This document shows, one piece after another, positions 35,207-44,889 of a stretch of 64,000 nt of DNA. Location: the NCBI GenBank assembly GCA_024280885.1, contig JAJRPF010000026.1:32234-96233 (forward strand). Direction: 5' to 3'. The DNA comes from Planctomycetota bacterium. Lineage in GTDB: Bacteria; Planctomycetota; JAJSAM01; JAJVHW01. The position numbers and the translations under genes are program-made. The stretch's first letter is position 1. Each line of letters opens with the position of its first letter. The notes beneath the pieces were generated by a model. That model worked only from the letters and a program-made list of their open reading frames with translations, was not told where the DNA came from and did no database searches.

Positions 35207-36040
35207 ATGCTGAAGGGAAAGCGTGGCCTGATCCTGGGCGTGGCGAACAAGCGCAGTCTCGCGTGGAGCATCGCCAAGAGCTGCTCGGCACAGGGTGCCG
35301 AATTGGCCCTGACGTGCCTCGGAGAGCGCTTCGAACCGACCGTCCGGAAACTGTGCACGCAACTGCCCGGTGGCGAGGACATCCCCATCCTGCAAGTCGA
35401 TGTGGTTCAGGAGGATCAGATCGACGCCGCCGCCGTGAAATTGGGTCAGCTCTGGGACCGGTTGGACTTCATCGTTCACTCGATCGCATATGCGAACCCG
35501 CTTGAGTTGAAGGGCCGCTTCCGGGATACGTCGCGCGAGGGGTTCAACGTCGCGCTCGACATCTCGGCCTACTCCGTCATACCATTCGCGCGCGCTTTCG
35601 CGCCGATGATGACGAACGGCGGTTCGATCGTGGCGCTGTCGTACCTCGGCGGCGAACGCGTGGTGCCCAACTACAATGTCATGGGCGTCGCGAAGGCCGC
35701 GCTCGACTCGGCCATGCGCTATCTCGCCTACGACCTCGGCCCGCAGGGTATCCGTGTCAACACGGTTGCGCCGGGCCCGGTGCGCACGGTCAGCGCAGCG
35801 TCGGTGGGCGATTTCTCAAACATGCTGGAGCACGTCCAGGCGGTGGCTCCGCTGCGGCGCAATATCAGCGGTGAAGAGGTCGGCAACGTCGTGTCATTCT
35901 TGGTCTCCGACATGGCGTCGGGCGTGACCGGAACATTGATCCCCGTGGACTGCGGCTTCACTGTTCTCGGCGTGACAACAGGCATCAAGGACCCGGAGAA
36001 GACCGCCCCCGAGACCGCCGATGGAGGAGCGACGGCATGA
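35207..36040 (+). CDS. fabI: enoyl-ACP reductase (NADH), FabI type
   Basis: 277 residues. Last step of each fatty-acid elongation cycle, reducing the enoyl-ACP double bond. The N-terminal nucleotide-binding region is LILGVANKRSLAWSIAKSC, the FabI form of the Rossmann glycine pattern. The catalytic pair is Tyr and Lys in NYNVMGVAKAALDSA (Y-x6-K), the spacing that separates FabI from ordinary SDRs. The C-terminus GTLIPVDCGFTVLGV is typical. The ATG at 35207 follows GAGGAG. The next gene overlaps its stop by 4 bases. It lies away from the fab cluster at 44.9-48.8 kb. Confidence 0.92.
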   Translation: MLKGKRGLILGVANKRSLAWSIAKSCSAQGAELALTCLGERFEPTVRKLCTQLPGGEDIPILQVDVVQEDQIDAAAVKLGQLWDRLDFIVHSIAYANPLELKGRFRDTSREGFNVALDISAYSVIPFARAFAPMMTNGGSIVALSYLGGERVVPNYNVMGVAKAALDSAMRYLAYDLGPQGIRVNTVAPGPVRTVSAASVGDFSNMLEHVQAVAPLRRNISGEEVGNVVSFLVSDMASGVTGTLIPVDCGFTVLGVTTGIKDPEKTAPETADGGATA

Positions 36041-37134
36041 AGCGCGTGCTCGGTCTAGTCATCGTGGCGTCGCTGCTTTCCGCACCGGGCTGCGAGTCGA
36101 ACCCCTCCGACGCGATTGGCGACGGCATCTCGGGGGCCATCGACACAGTCGAGGATTGGTTCGGCGGAGGCGACTTGCCGTCGGAACACCTCGAGGAGTT
36201 GCGCGCTCTGCATCAGATCGGTTCGTGGAAGCTGCGCCCCGAGATCGAAGGTGGCTTGGAGAGCGCGCGCGAGGCGGTCCGGGCGCTCGGTCAGGCCGAC
36301 TACTCGACGTGGCGCGACGCGGGTATCGTCACGCAGGTCGTCTCGTCGATCGCGTTCGACCACACGGCGTCGCTGATGCGTGTCGAGGCCCTGGACACCC
36401 TCGCCCGCATCGCCCCGTGGACCATCGCCGCCGATCAGCCCCCGGAACTCGTGGCGTCCGAAGGCGACGTGATCGACGCGCTCAAGATCGTTCGCGAGGC
36501 GCAGGGCAAGCGCGACACCGACCCGCTCCTCACGGCCCAGGTCTTGCACGCTGTGCGCGTCCTCGGCGCGTACGACTTCGACGGTGGCGCCCGGCCGAAG
36601 GCGGACGTTCCCCTGCACATCGCGGCGCGCCGGTATGGCAACAAGTTGCGCAACGCACGTGGTGTGCTCCTCGCCTTCACGGGCTCCACGCTCGAAGGCT
36701 TCCGAGCCGACCCGGAAATCAGTGCGGCGATGGATCGCGCCTACGTCTCGCTCAGCGGCGCGGTCATTCGCGCGACATTCATCGCCTCGCTCATGGGCGA
36801 CAAGAAGCCGACCGTGCGCGCGACCGCAAGTCGGCACGCAAGTGCTTTGCAGTTGAAAGGCAGTGGTGCCGAGCTCACGCGCTCGCTAGAGCACGACCTG
36901 AGCAGTTCGGTCCGGCGCGCCGCAGCCGCAGCGCTCGGCAGCTACCCCGAACACGTCGCGGTGCCAGCATTGATCGAAGGTCTGTATGACGACATGCCAG
37001 AGGTGCGCGGCACCGCGTCGCGCGCACTGACCGCCGCGACCGGCGAGACGTTCGGCGATGACCGTGGCGCCTGGCGCCGCTGGTGGGAAACGCGGAAGAA
37101 GTCGACGGCCGACGCGTCAAACTCAAGCGAGTGA
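36037..37134 (+). CDS. lipoprotein with HEAT repeats
   Basis: 365 residues overlapping the fabI stop by ATGA. The signal peptide ends at a lipobox-like LLSAPGC (Cys18). Two helical regions follow, and the C-terminal ~100 residues form HEAT-type repeats (SSVRRAAAAALGSYPEHVAV, EVRGTASRALTAATGETFGD), probably a protein-protein interaction surface. Coupling to fabI and the next membrane gene suggests an envelope or lipid-linked role, but nothing in the sequence specifies it. Confidence 0.7.
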   Translation: MKRVLGLVIVASLLSAPGCESNPSDAIGDGISGAIDTVEDWFGGGDLPSEHLEELRALHQIGSWKLRPEIEGGLESAREAVRALGQADYSTWRDAGIVTQVVSSIAFDHTASLMRVEALDTLARIAPWTIAADQPPELVASEGDVIDALKIVREAQGKRDTDPLLTAQVLHAVRVLGAYDFDGGARPKADVPLHIAARRYGNKLRNARGVLLAFTGSTLEGFRADPEISAAMDRAYVSLSGAVIRATFIASLMGDKKPTVRATASRHASALQLKGSGAELTRSLEHDLSSSVRRAAAAALGSYPEHVAVPALIEGLYDDMPEVRGTASRALTAATGETFGDDRGAWRRWWETRKKSTADASNSSE

Positions 37135-38387
37135 GTAGCGAGCCCGAGCAACCGACCGCCGCCACGGCGAGTTCTTCCAACGAGCGTGCTTCCGCCGGTC
37201 GCAGAGTGGCGCTGATCGCCGTCCGCATCGCCGGCACGCTGCTGCTCGCCTTCGTCCTCTGGCAGGTGGACTGGCGCGACGCGGCGCACCTGGCCGACGG
37301 CGAAACCGTGCTGCGCGGCGAAATCGTCGGCGAGGTTCCTGCGTTGTGGGACGAGACGACCACGGTCGCCTTCCGACCGACTGACGCTGCCCCCGACTCG
37401 GAGCCACTCGTGCTCACCGCGGCAGATCTGAAGACCGAGGATATCCGCGGCCAACAGATCCCGATCGTGAACGAGGGATTGCTCCACATCGTGGATCGCG
37501 CGAACGTCTGGCTCCTCGCGCTCGGCGTCTTCGCGTTCGGGTTCTCGTCGCAGTTCGGTGTCGTTCGCTGGTGGCTCCTCCTCCGCGATCAGGGCATCCG
37601 GATCTCCTTCTGGGCGGCGCACCGGCTGACGTTCATGGGCTTCTTCTTCAACAACGTCGTGCCAGGTGCCACCGGGGGAGACCTCGTCAAGGCCGTCTAC
37701 GCGGCGCGGCGTACGGATCGACGAGCCCAGGCCGTCATCACGGTGCTCATCGATCGCGTGACCGGCATCGTCGCACTGGCGCTCATCGCCGCCGTCATGC
37801 TCGTGCCGCGCCTGGCCTCGCCGGTCTACCGCGAACTCGCACTCTTCATCTTCGGGTTCCTGGGGTGCTTCGCGCTCGGCTGCACTCTCTTCTTCAGCCG
37901 ACGCGTCCGCCGTGTTCTGCACGTCGATCAGATCGCCGCCAAGTTGCCGTTCGCGGGGCTCGTGAAGCAGCTCGACGACGCGGTCTTCCTCTACCGCTAC
38001 AAGAAGCGCGGACTGCTCGTCGCGGTGCTGCTCTCGTTCGCCAATCAGCTCTCGATCCAGATGATCATGGTCCTCTTCGCCCACGCACTCCACGTGACGA
38101 CGCGCGCCGGAGAGCCACTTCCCATCGGCGACTACATGGTGGTCCTGCCCGCGGCGTGGATGGTCTCGGCCCTCCCGGTTCTCCCCGGTGGCTGGGGCAT
38201 TCGCGAGTCCGCGTTCGCCGTCGGCTTCCAGCTCGTCGGTGTCGGGCGCAACGCCGCGGTGGCGCTCTCGGTGATGGGCGGCATGAATATGGTCTTCTGG
38301 AGTCTGCTCGGCGGGATCTACGTGATCCTGGATCGTGGAGCTGTCGCTGAGGTCTCCGGAGAAGCGTCAGGAGAGGCTGAAGGCTGA
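37131..38387 (+). CDS. YbhN/UPF0104-like integral membrane protein (LPG-synthase TM family)
   Basis: 418 residues from a GTG that overlaps the previous stop (GTGA). About eight hydrophobic segments. The family marks are FFFNNVVPGATGGDLVKAVY, LIDRVTGIVALALIAA and LPGGWGIRESAFAVGF, corresponding to the conserved loop and the GGxGxRE block of flippase-like proteins related to lysylphosphatidylglycerol synthase. Between the first and second segments is an unusual ~100-residue hydrophilic insertion (GETVLRGEIVGEVPALWDET) that should face the periplasm. Likely lipid-related. Confidence 0.8.
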   Translation: MSSEPEQPTAATASSSNERASAGRRVALIAVRIAGTLLLAFVLWQVDWRDAAHLADGETVLRGEIVGEVPALWDETTTVAFRPTDAAPDSEPLVLTAADLKTEDIRGQQIPIVNEGLLHIVDRANVWLLALGVFAFGFSSQFGVVRWWLLLRDQGIRISFWAAHRLTFMGFFFNNVVPGATGGDLVKAVYAARRTDRRAQAVITVLIDRVTGIVALALIAAVMLVPRLASPVYRELALFIFGFLGCFALGCTLFFSRRVRRVLHVDQIAAKLPFAGLVKQLDDAVFLYRYKKRGLLVAVLLSFANQLSIQMIMVLFAHALHVTTRAGEPLPIGDYMVVLPAAWMVSALPVLPGGWGIRESAFAVGFQLVGVGRNAAVALSVMGGMNMVFWSLLGGIYVILDRGAVAEVSGEASGEAEG

Positions 38388-38639
38388 AGGCTTGAGGGCG
38401 GAGTCGGCCCTCGGCTGCCGTCAGGCTCGCCTCTCTGCGCTCGGAGCCCATCGCGAGTGGGACAGGGAGACAGGGAAGCCCTTTGTTAGGTTTTCCCGCC
38501 ACGATGTCCCCGCGGGGTCGTACGATCTGCAAACGCGTCATCCGAAGACGGGTCTGCATGACGCACGCGCGACGTGCGTACTGCTCCGCCTCGACAGACA
38601 TTCACTCAACCTGCATTCATACCCTGGGAAGCCTTCACC

Positions 38640-39539
38640 ATGTCGCTCCTCGTCGTCGGCACCGTCGCATACGACTCCATCGAGACGCCCTCCGGGCAAG
38701 TCACCGAGGAGACGGGCGGTAGCGCCACGTACTTCTCGCTCGCCGCATCCCGCTTCGCGCCGGTGCGCCTTGTGGCAGCCGTGGGGAACGACTTCCCCGA
38801 CGAGCGGCGGGCGATCTTCGCCGGGCGCGACATCGACACCGCGGGCCTCGAAACGATCGCCGACGGTCGTACGTTCCGCTGGTCGGGCAAATACGAAGGC
38901 GACATGAACGTCGCTGAGACGCTCGAGACGCAACTGAACGTCCTGGCGACGTTCAAGCCCAAGCTCCCCGCGCCCTATCCCGACACACCCTTCGTCTTTC
39001 TCGCGAACGCGGCGCCCGCCGTGCAGATGGAGGTCCTCGACCAGACCCCAGCCCGACGCTTCGTGATGGCCGACACCATGAACCTGTGGATCGACATCGC
39101 GCGCGACGAGCTGACCGAGGTCTTACGACGCGTCGACGGCGTTGTTATGAACGACGAAGAGGCGCGCAGCCTGACCGGTGAACGCAACCTCATCAAGGCG
39201 GGGAATGCCATCCTCGCCATGGGACCGAAGGTGGCACTTGTGAAGAAGGGCGAGCATGGCGCCTTCCTATTCTCGACCTATATGTTCCACGCGCTGCCCG
39301 CGTATCCGGTTCACGAGGTCGTTGATCCAACGGGCGCCGGCGACTCCTTCGCGGGCGGGCTCATGGGCTACCTCGCGAGCACGGGTCGCGTGAGCATCGG
39401 TAACCTCAAGCGCGGCATGGTGTACGGCACCGTCGCCGCGTCATTCACGGTCCAGGGCTTTGGCACGAGCACACTCGCGGCAGCCACGCGCGATGACTTC
39501 GAAGTCCGCTTCCACGAGTTCCTCAACTTCGTGCAGTAG
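38640..39539 (+). CDS. PfkB-family carbohydrate or nucleoside kinase
   Basis: 299 residues. The PfkB C-terminal signature DPTGAGDSFAGGL with catalytic Asp is intact, the N-terminal signature region is GGSATYFSLAASRFAPVRLV, and LVKKGEHGAFLF supplies the ATP-binding part. N-terminal GTVAYDSIETPSG places the substrate-binding strand. Members phosphorylate ribose, fructose, adenosine or similar; the sequence does not tell which. It is alone, with spacers on both sides. Confidence 0.85.
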   Translation: MSLLVVGTVAYDSIETPSGQVTEETGGSATYFSLAASRFAPVRLVAAVGNDFPDERRAIFAGRDIDTAGLETIADGRTFRWSGKYEGDMNVAETLETQLNVLATFKPKLPAPYPDTPFVFLANAAPAVQMEVLDQTPARRFVMADTMNLWIDIARDELTEVLRRVDGVVMNDEEARSLTGERNLIKAGNAILAMGPKVALVKKGEHGAFLFSTYMFHALPAYPVHEVVDPTGAGDSFAGGLMGYLASTGRVSIGNLKRGMVYGTVAASFTVQGFGTSTLAAATRDDFEVRFHEFLNFVQ

Positions 39540-39972
39540 ACGACGAGCGCGAGAAGCTCTGGAAGAACGCAGCGCGGCACAGCAACAGACTCCGACGCAG
39601 CAACAGACAGACAGCAACACAGCAAGAAGAGTGAGAGAGCACACGACAAGAGACCAAAGTCCTCGGGCGGTGGAGGGCCCGGAGAGTGAGATGGCAACGC
39701 GCCGAGCGCAGCGCCGAGACCACTCTTCGCGGGCACGCAGGAGAGGACACGGCACCCCGACAGACGCGGTTCAGTCAATCGAGACGCCGGCAGACAAGCG
39801 ATTGGCGCCCAAGCGATTGGCGCCCAAGAACTTGGGGCTGCCAAGAAGCAGGCGATCGAGCAACTGAGAACCGCACGGCAGTAGGCCGATCGGGCGCTGA
39901 GACGAACGACCTGAAACCACCTGACCCTGCGGCCTCGCCACACGACGAAGCCCGACGATCTGGAGACGAGAG
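39540..39972. other. repeat-rich spacer upstream of recA
   Basis: 433 bp without a gene. It contains CAG/CAACA-rich sequence (39580-39650) and two adjacent copies of AAGCGATTGGCGCCC (39796-39810 and 39811-39825). A frame ending near 39867 reads VQSIETPADKRLAPKRLAPK but is otherwise Arg-rich and unconvincing. I saw no LexA-type operator. The recA promoter and leader must lie here. Confidence 0.55.
39796..39825. repeat. 15-bp tandem duplication upstream of recA
   Basis: AAGCGATTGGCGCCC is repeated twice without spacing and followed by a partial AAGAACTTGG. Confidence 0.75.
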
Positions 39973-41217
39973 ATGGTGAAGAGAAACCCCGCGAAGAGCA
40001 TCGCAACCGGTAAGGACCTGCGCGGTGCCAACGGCATCAAGGACAGTCAACGCGCACACGCGCTATCGCAGGCGTTGGCGCAGATCGAACGGCAGTTCGG
40101 CAAGGGCGCGATCATGCGCATGAACGAAGCCAGTCGGATGAACATCGAGTGTGTCTCGTCGGGCAGTCTCGCACTGGATCTCGCGCTCGGCGGCCGCGGC
40201 ATACCGCGCGGGCGGATCGTCGAGGTCTACGGGCCTGAGAGTTCGGGCAAGACCACGCTCACGTCGCATTTCGTGGCCGAGGTGCAGAAGGCGGGCGGCG
40301 TCGCGGCCTTCGTCGATGCCGAGCACGCGCTCGATCCCGTCTACGCGAAGCGCCTCGGCGTGAATCTCGACGAGCTGTTGATCTCGCAGCCCGACTCCGG
40401 CGAGCAAGCACTCGAGATCGTCGAGATGCTTGTGCGTTCGGGCGCTGTTGACATCGTGGTGGTGGATTCCGTCGCGGCCCTCGTTCCGCGCGCGGAACTC
40501 GAAGGCGAGATGGGCGACAGCTTTGTCGGCTTGCAGGCCCGCCTGATGTCGCAGGCGTTGCGCAAGCTGACCGGGGCGATCGCGCGCAGCACGTGCACGG
40601 TCGTCTTCACCAACCAGATCCGCGAGAAGATCGGCGTCATGTTCGGCAGCCCGGAAACCCAACCGGGCGGGCGCGCACTCAAGTTCTACGCCTCGGTGCG
40701 GATCGATCTGCGTCGCATCGGCCAGGTCAAGGAGCGCGACGAAGTCATCGGCAGCCGTGTGAAGGCGACGGTCGTGAAGAACAAGATCGCTCCTCCGTTC
40801 CGCCGGGTCGAGTTCGAGATCCGCTTCAACCAGGGCATTCATCGCGTGGGCGAGATCATGGATCTCGGCGTACAGCACGGTGTCGTCGACAAATCGGGAT
40901 CGTGGTTCAGCTACAAGGGCGAGCGTCTGGGCCAAGGCCGCGAGCGCTGCTGCACCCTCCTGACCGAGAACCCGGATCTCATGGCCCGGATTCAGGAAGA
41001 GGTCCTTGAGATCGCCGATCCTGTTCGGCGCGCGGCGCGCGAAGCAGCCGAGGCCGAGAACGGAACCGCCCCCGAGACCGAAGAGCGTGATGGCGGGCGA
41101 CCGGCGGGTGAACGACAGGATGGTGAACGACAGGACGGTGAACGACAGGACGGTGAACGACAGGACAGTGAACGACAGGACAGTGCCGAAGCGGAGCCTG
41201 CGACGGCGGACGCCTGA
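39973..41217 (+). CDS. recA: recombinase RecA with pentapeptide-repeat tail
   Basis: 414 residues, about 60 longer than E. coli RecA. The core is standard: Walker A GPESSGKT (87-94), [31 protein letters not shown], and [21 protein letters not shown] for DNA-binding loop L2. After the normal C-terminal domain ([20 protein letters not shown]) comes a tail of about 50 residues containing GERQD four times then SERQD, from a 15-bp tandem repeat. The tail is acidic and polar; acidic RecA tails are known to restrain DNA binding. The next gene is alaS with no recX between. Confidence 0.95.
   Translation: MVKRNPAKSIATGKDLRGANGIKDSQRAHALSQALAQIERQFGKGAIMRMNEASRMNIECVSSGSLALDLALGGRGIPRGRIVEVYGPESSGKTTLTSHFVAEVQKAGGVAAFVDAEHALDPVYAKRLGVNLDELLISQPDSGEQALEIVEMLVRSGAVDIVVVDSVAALVPRAELEGEMGDSFVGLQARLMSQALRKLTGAIARSTCTVVFTNQIREKIGVMFGSPETQPGGRALKFYASVRIDLRRIGQVKERDEVIGSRVKATVVKNKIAPPFRRVEFEIRFNQGIHRVGEIMDLGVQHGVVDKSGSWFSYKGERLGQGRERCCTLLTENPDLMARIQEEVLEIADPVRRAAREAAEAENGTAPETEERDGGRPAGERQDGERQDGERQDGERQDSERQDSAEAEPATADA
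41107..41181 (+). repeat. five 15-bp tandem repeats in the recA tail
   Basis: Units of GGTGAACGACAGGAC occur at 41107, 41122, 41137 and 41152, with the first ending T in place of C, and a fifth (AGTGAACGACAGGAC) at 41167. They encode GERQD x4 and SERQD. The repeat is in frame, so gain or loss of a unit changes the tail by five residues without breaking RecA. Confidence 0.85.
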
Positions 41218-41458
41218 TCCGACTGGCTCTCGACGCCTTGACCGGCGACGCCTTGTTCCTCGACTCGTGAAAGCGGGTTGAGGGCGGGGCGTCGCCGCTG
41301 ACCCGTATTCGTCGTCTGCGCCTATTCGCTGGCTGCGCCGATTCGTCGCTTGCCTTGGGATTCCGCCTCCATTCATGCGATCGCACGCAGAATCCCGGGC
41401 TTCGTCCGGAGGCGCTCTCCGTTGGGGGCAGAGCCTTCGGCCAACCTGGATGAACGCC

Positions 41459-44125
41459 ATGACGCCGAACGAACTCCGCGAACGCTACCTGACATTCTTC
41501 GAGGAGCGGGGACACACCCGCATGCCCTCGGACTCGCTGGTCCCCGAGAACGACCCCAGCCTGCTCTTCACAGGTGCGGGGATGAATCAGTTCAAGGACG
41601 AGTTCCTGGGCAAGGGCAAGCGCGGACTCGTCCGTGCCACGACCGCGCAGAAATGCCTGCGCACGGGCGACCTCGAGAACGTCGGCCGCACCTCCGGACA
41701 CCAGTCGTTCTTCGAGATGCTCGGCAACTTCAGCTTCGGTGACTACTTCAAGGAAGACGCGATCAAGTGGGCATGGGAGTTCCTGACAGACGTCGTCGGG
41801 CTCCCGGCCGACCGATTGCGTATCACGGTCTACGAAGACGACGACGAGGCGTATGGGATCTGGCGCGACACGATCGGCGTCGCCGAGGAGTCCATCTATC
41901 GGCTGGGTGCGAAGTCCAATTTCTGGCCGGCGAACGCACCGGAGGCCGGGCCCAACGGACCGTGCGGGCCGTGTTCCGAGATCTTCTACGACTACGGGAA
42001 GAACGACGCGTGTGCCGACGAGAGCCGCTGCGATCCGGACTGTGATTGCCGTCGCTACGAAGAGATCTGGAACCTCGTCTTCACGCAGTACAACCGCCGC
42101 GATGGGGGCGTCCTCAAGCCGCTTCCGCAGAAGAATATCGACACCGGCATGGGCTTCGAGCGACTGGTGCGTGTACTCGAGCAGGTGCAGACGAATATTG
42201 AATCGAGTCTCTTCGCTCCGATCGTCGCGGCCGTCGCCGAGGTCTCAGGACGCGAGCACTACGAACGCGACGGCGAAGACGGCGTTCGGATCCGGCGCAT
42301 CAGCGACCACATTCGTGCGGCCTGCTTCCTGGTCGGTGACGGCGTGCGACCCGGCAACGAGGGACGCGGGTACGTGTTGCGTCGCATCCTTCGACGCGCG
42401 ATCCGAGACGGTTCGGGTCTCGGGATCGACGAGCCCTTCCTGGCGCGTTTGGTCGGCTCGGTCGTGACCGCGATGGGAGACGCCTACCCCGATCTGAAGC
42501 TCGGCCGCGAGTTGCTCGAAAGCGTCTTGAACGCCGAGGAAGTCCTCTTCCGACGGACCTTCCGCAAGGGCCTCGGTCGCCTCGAAGGCGCGATCGAGGA
42601 CCTGCAGCAAACGGGGCAGACCGAGATGTCTGCCGACCTGGCATTCCAACTCCACGACACCTACGGCTTCCCCGTCGATGTGACGTCGGAGATCCTCAAC
42701 GAACAGGGCATTACGTTCGCGCGCGAGCAATTCGAGAAGCTGATGAACGAGCAGCGCGAGCGCAGCCGCGGCGCGCAGAAGATGTCGGCGGATATCTTCG
42801 ACCGCGGGCCGATCGGTGAGCTCGCCGAGAGCGGTGTCGCCGAGACAGAATTTGTCGGCTACGAGGACTCCGGTCGCGCGACTCCGAGAGCGCAGCGCGG
42901 CGTGATGGCCGAGGCCACGCTCCGCGCTGTGATCCTCGAGAAGGACCAGAAGATCCATCGCGAAGTACGCTCGGGCGAAGAGGCGACTCTCATCCTCGAT
43001 CACTCGCCGTTCTACGCCGAGTCGGGTGGCCAGGTATCTGACCACGGAGAACTCCGCTTCGAGACCGGCGTATTCCAGGTGAACGACGTCCGCGCCAGCG
43101 AGGGCTACATCCTCCACGTCGGTACATACAACGGCGAGTCACCGGCGCAGGTGGGCGCAGGCGTCTCTGCGCTCGTCGATGCGGGCCGACGCGACGCGAT
43201 CCGCCGCAACCACACGGCGACCCACCTCTTTCATCGCGCGCTGAAGGATCTCTTCGGTGACTCCGTGCAGCAGGCGGGCTCGATGGTCGCGCCAGAGCGA
43301 CTCCGCTTCGACTTCACGCTCGATCATGGCCTCTCCGGAGACGAGATCAAGAGCCTCGAAGACGCAGTGAATGCGCAGGTGCTCCTCAACGAACGCCTCG
43401 ACACCGCGCTCATGAGTGTTGCAGAAGCCAAGGCGAGCGGCGCAACGGCGCTCTTCGGAGAGAAGTATCCGGAGCCGGTGCGTGTGGTCGCAGTGGGGGA
43501 GTACAGCCGCGAGTTGTGCGGCGGGACGCATTGCCGCGCTGCGGGCGACATCGGGAGTTTTCGCATCGTCTCGGAGGCATCCGTGGCCGCGGGTATCCGA
43601 CGCGTCGAAGCCATCACCGGTGCGCACTCCGTCTCGCGCATGCAGCAGGATCGCGAGGTGCTGACCGCGCTTGCGCGCCAGGTCGGTGCGCCGGTGGCCG
43701 AGATCTCGGCGCGGATCGAGAAGCTGACGAAGGAGATCCGGGACCTGCGCAAACGTGCAGCTGCGGCCGTCCCCGCGTTGGACCCCTTCTCCGGCACACC
43801 CGTCGAAGCCGACGGCATCGCACTCCACGTGCATCTGCTGGACCAGCCCCGCGACGTCATCGGGAATGCGGCGAAGTCGATCCCGAAGAAGGACGGCGGA
43901 CCGGCCGGCGCACTCCTCGTCACGCAACACGACGGCAAGGTCGCGGCCGTCTGCGCTCTGAACGGCGCGGCGGTCGAAGCTGGGTTCGACGCTGTCGCGA
44001 TCTTGCGAAGCGTCGGTGGTCGCGGTGGGGGGCGTCCCCAGACAGCGCAGGGCACGATCCCTGGCGAACTCAGCCTGGAGACGCTGCGTGCCGCGGCGAC
44101 TGCAGCGCTCACCGCAGGCTCGTGA
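41459..44125 (+). CDS. alaS: alanyl-tRNA synthetase
   Basis: 888 residues. Class II synthetase: motif 2-like region RATTAQKCLRTGDLENVG, then GHQSFFEMLGNFSFGDYFK. A small Cys-rich insertion follows (CADESRCDPDCDCRRYE), four to five cysteines that could hold zinc. The editing domain carries HTATHLFHRALKD and CGGTHCRAAGD. The C-Ala domain ends SVGGRGGGRPQTAQGT. The start at 41459 gives the expected MTPNELRERYLTFFEERGH opening; an ATG three codons upstream (41450) is possible. Confidence 0.96.
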   Translation: MTPNELRERYLTFFEERGHTRMPSDSLVPENDPSLLFTGAGMNQFKDEFLGKGKRGLVRATTAQKCLRTGDLENVGRTSGHQSFFEMLGNFSFGDYFKEDAIKWAWEFLTDVVGLPADRLRITVYEDDDEAYGIWRDTIGVAEESIYRLGAKSNFWPANAPEAGPNGPCGPCSEIFYDYGKNDACADESRCDPDCDCRRYEEIWNLVFTQYNRRDGGVLKPLPQKNIDTGMGFERLVRVLEQVQTNIESSLFAPIVAAVAEVSGREHYERDGEDGVRIRRISDHIRAACFLVGDGVRPGNEGRGYVLRRILRRAIRDGSGLGIDEPFLARLVGSVVTAMGDAYPDLKLGRELLESVLNAEEVLFRRTFRKGLGRLEGAIEDLQQTGQTEMSADLAFQLHDTYGFPVDVTSEILNEQGITFAREQFEKLMNEQRERSRGAQKMSADIFDRGPIGELAESGVAETEFVGYEDSGRATPRAQRGVMAEATLRAVILEKDQKIHREVRSGEEATLILDHSPFYAESGGQVSDHGELRFETGVFQVNDVRASEGYILHVGTYNGESPAQVGAGVSALVDAGRRDAIRRNHTATHLFHRALKDLFGDSVQQAGSMVAPERLRFDFTLDHGLSGDEIKSLEDAVNAQVLLNERLDTALMSVAEAKASGATALFGEKYPEPVRVVAVGEYSRELCGGTHCRAAGDIGSFRIVSEASVAAGIRRVEAITGAHSVSRMQQDREVLTALARQVGAPVAEISARIEKLTKEIRDLRKRAAAAVPALDPFSGTPVEADGIALHVHLLDQPRDVIGNAAKSIPKKDGGPAGALLVTQHDGKVAAVCALNGAAVEAGFDAVAILRSVGGRGGGRPQTAQGTIPGELSLETLRAAATAALTAGS

Positions 44126-44171
44126 GTACGTAACATCGATGGCGTCCCGGGGGGCTTCCTTGACCCCGCCC

Positions 44172-44193
44172 CCCCGGAGACTAGATTCCGGGG
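44172..44193 (+). terminator. possible alaS terminator hairpin
   Basis: CCCCGGA and TCCGGGG form a 7-bp stem with an 8-base loop followed by TTT, 46 bases after the alaS stop. Confidence 0.35.
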
Positions 44194-44269
44194 TTTGCAC
44201 CGTTCCGCCCGACCCGAATGCTCATAGCGACCGTCGTCGCCGCGTGCATCGGGTGCTCTGGAGACTCCG

Positions 44270-44476
44270 ATGGCCGTTCCGAAATTCAAGATCTCGAAGT
44301 CGAAGAAGCGCAAGCGTCGGACCCACGACAAGATCAGCACACCGGACCTGGTCCCGTGCGGCAACTGTGGGCTGTCGATCCCGATGCACCGTATTTGCCC
44401 CAACTGCGGCCACTACCGCGTCCGCGGCAAGACCGGCCCACGTACCCGTCAGGTGATCGAGCAGGACGAGAGCTAG
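44270..44476 (+). CDS. rpmF: 50S ribosomal protein L32
   Basis: 68 residues. It starts MAVPKFKISKSKKRKRRTH and has a zinc-ribbon CGNC...CPNCGHY. The four-Cys type of L32. GGAG precedes the ATG. As in many bacteria rpmF comes just before plsX, but no DUF177 (yceD) gene precedes it and a 413-bp gap separates it from plsX. Confidence 0.95.
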   Translation: MAVPKFKISKSKKRKRRTHDKISTPDLVPCGNCGLSIPMHRICPNCGHYRVRGKTGPRTRQVIEQDES

Positions 44477-44889
44477 GGGTGCGGCCAGAAACCCCCGTGA
44501 ATAGCCGGACGTGTCCGGGTGGGACGGCTGTCGTGGGTGACAGGCGACTCGACTCCGGAGAGTCTCCGAGCCTGGCAGCCGCGGCAGACGGCCCGCCCGG
44601 GCGCGGTGGATGCTCCGCACGTCGGCCAGCGATCACGCCTTCACCGGCGCCGCGGGGGTTTCTGGCCGGGCCCCTAGTGCCCCGTCCCCGAAGTTCGCAG
44701 TCACGCCGATTCGGCCTCGCCGCCTCCGGTCCGGGGTTCCCACGTCGCTTGATCTCTTCGCCCGAGGCGGCGTTGGCCTCGCCTCCTCTACGACCGTCCA
44801 GGTCGCCACCCGGCGAGTCCGCCTACCCTCGGGCGAAGATCTGCTGCGCGACCTGGGAACGAACTTCGGGGACGGGACACTAACCACTC
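44477..44889. other. non-coding gap between rpmF and plsX
   Basis: 413 bp with no believable reading frame. Unusually long for a junction that is an operon in most bacteria, so it may hold a separate plsX promoter. I see no terminator or named RNA. Confidence 0.5.

Noticed and set aside
39640..39867. Coding frame ending PKRLAPKNLGLPRSRRSSN upstream of recA
   Set aside because: The translation is Arg-rich and repeat-derived, without a start signal, and codon composition is unlike neighbours.
39540..39972. SOS (LexA) operator before recA
   Set aside because: No palindrome of the usual GAAC-N4-GTTC or CTG-N10-CAG kind could be found upstream.
41107..41181. CRISPR array at the repeats in recA
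   Set aside because: Units of 15 bp directly abutting, in frame, with no spacers; a coding tandem repeat, not CRISPR. The same holds for 47282-47349 and 63866-64000.
40063..41701. Long minus-strand frames across recA
   Set aside because: Repeat-derived low complexity (VVH repeats) and antisense to recA.
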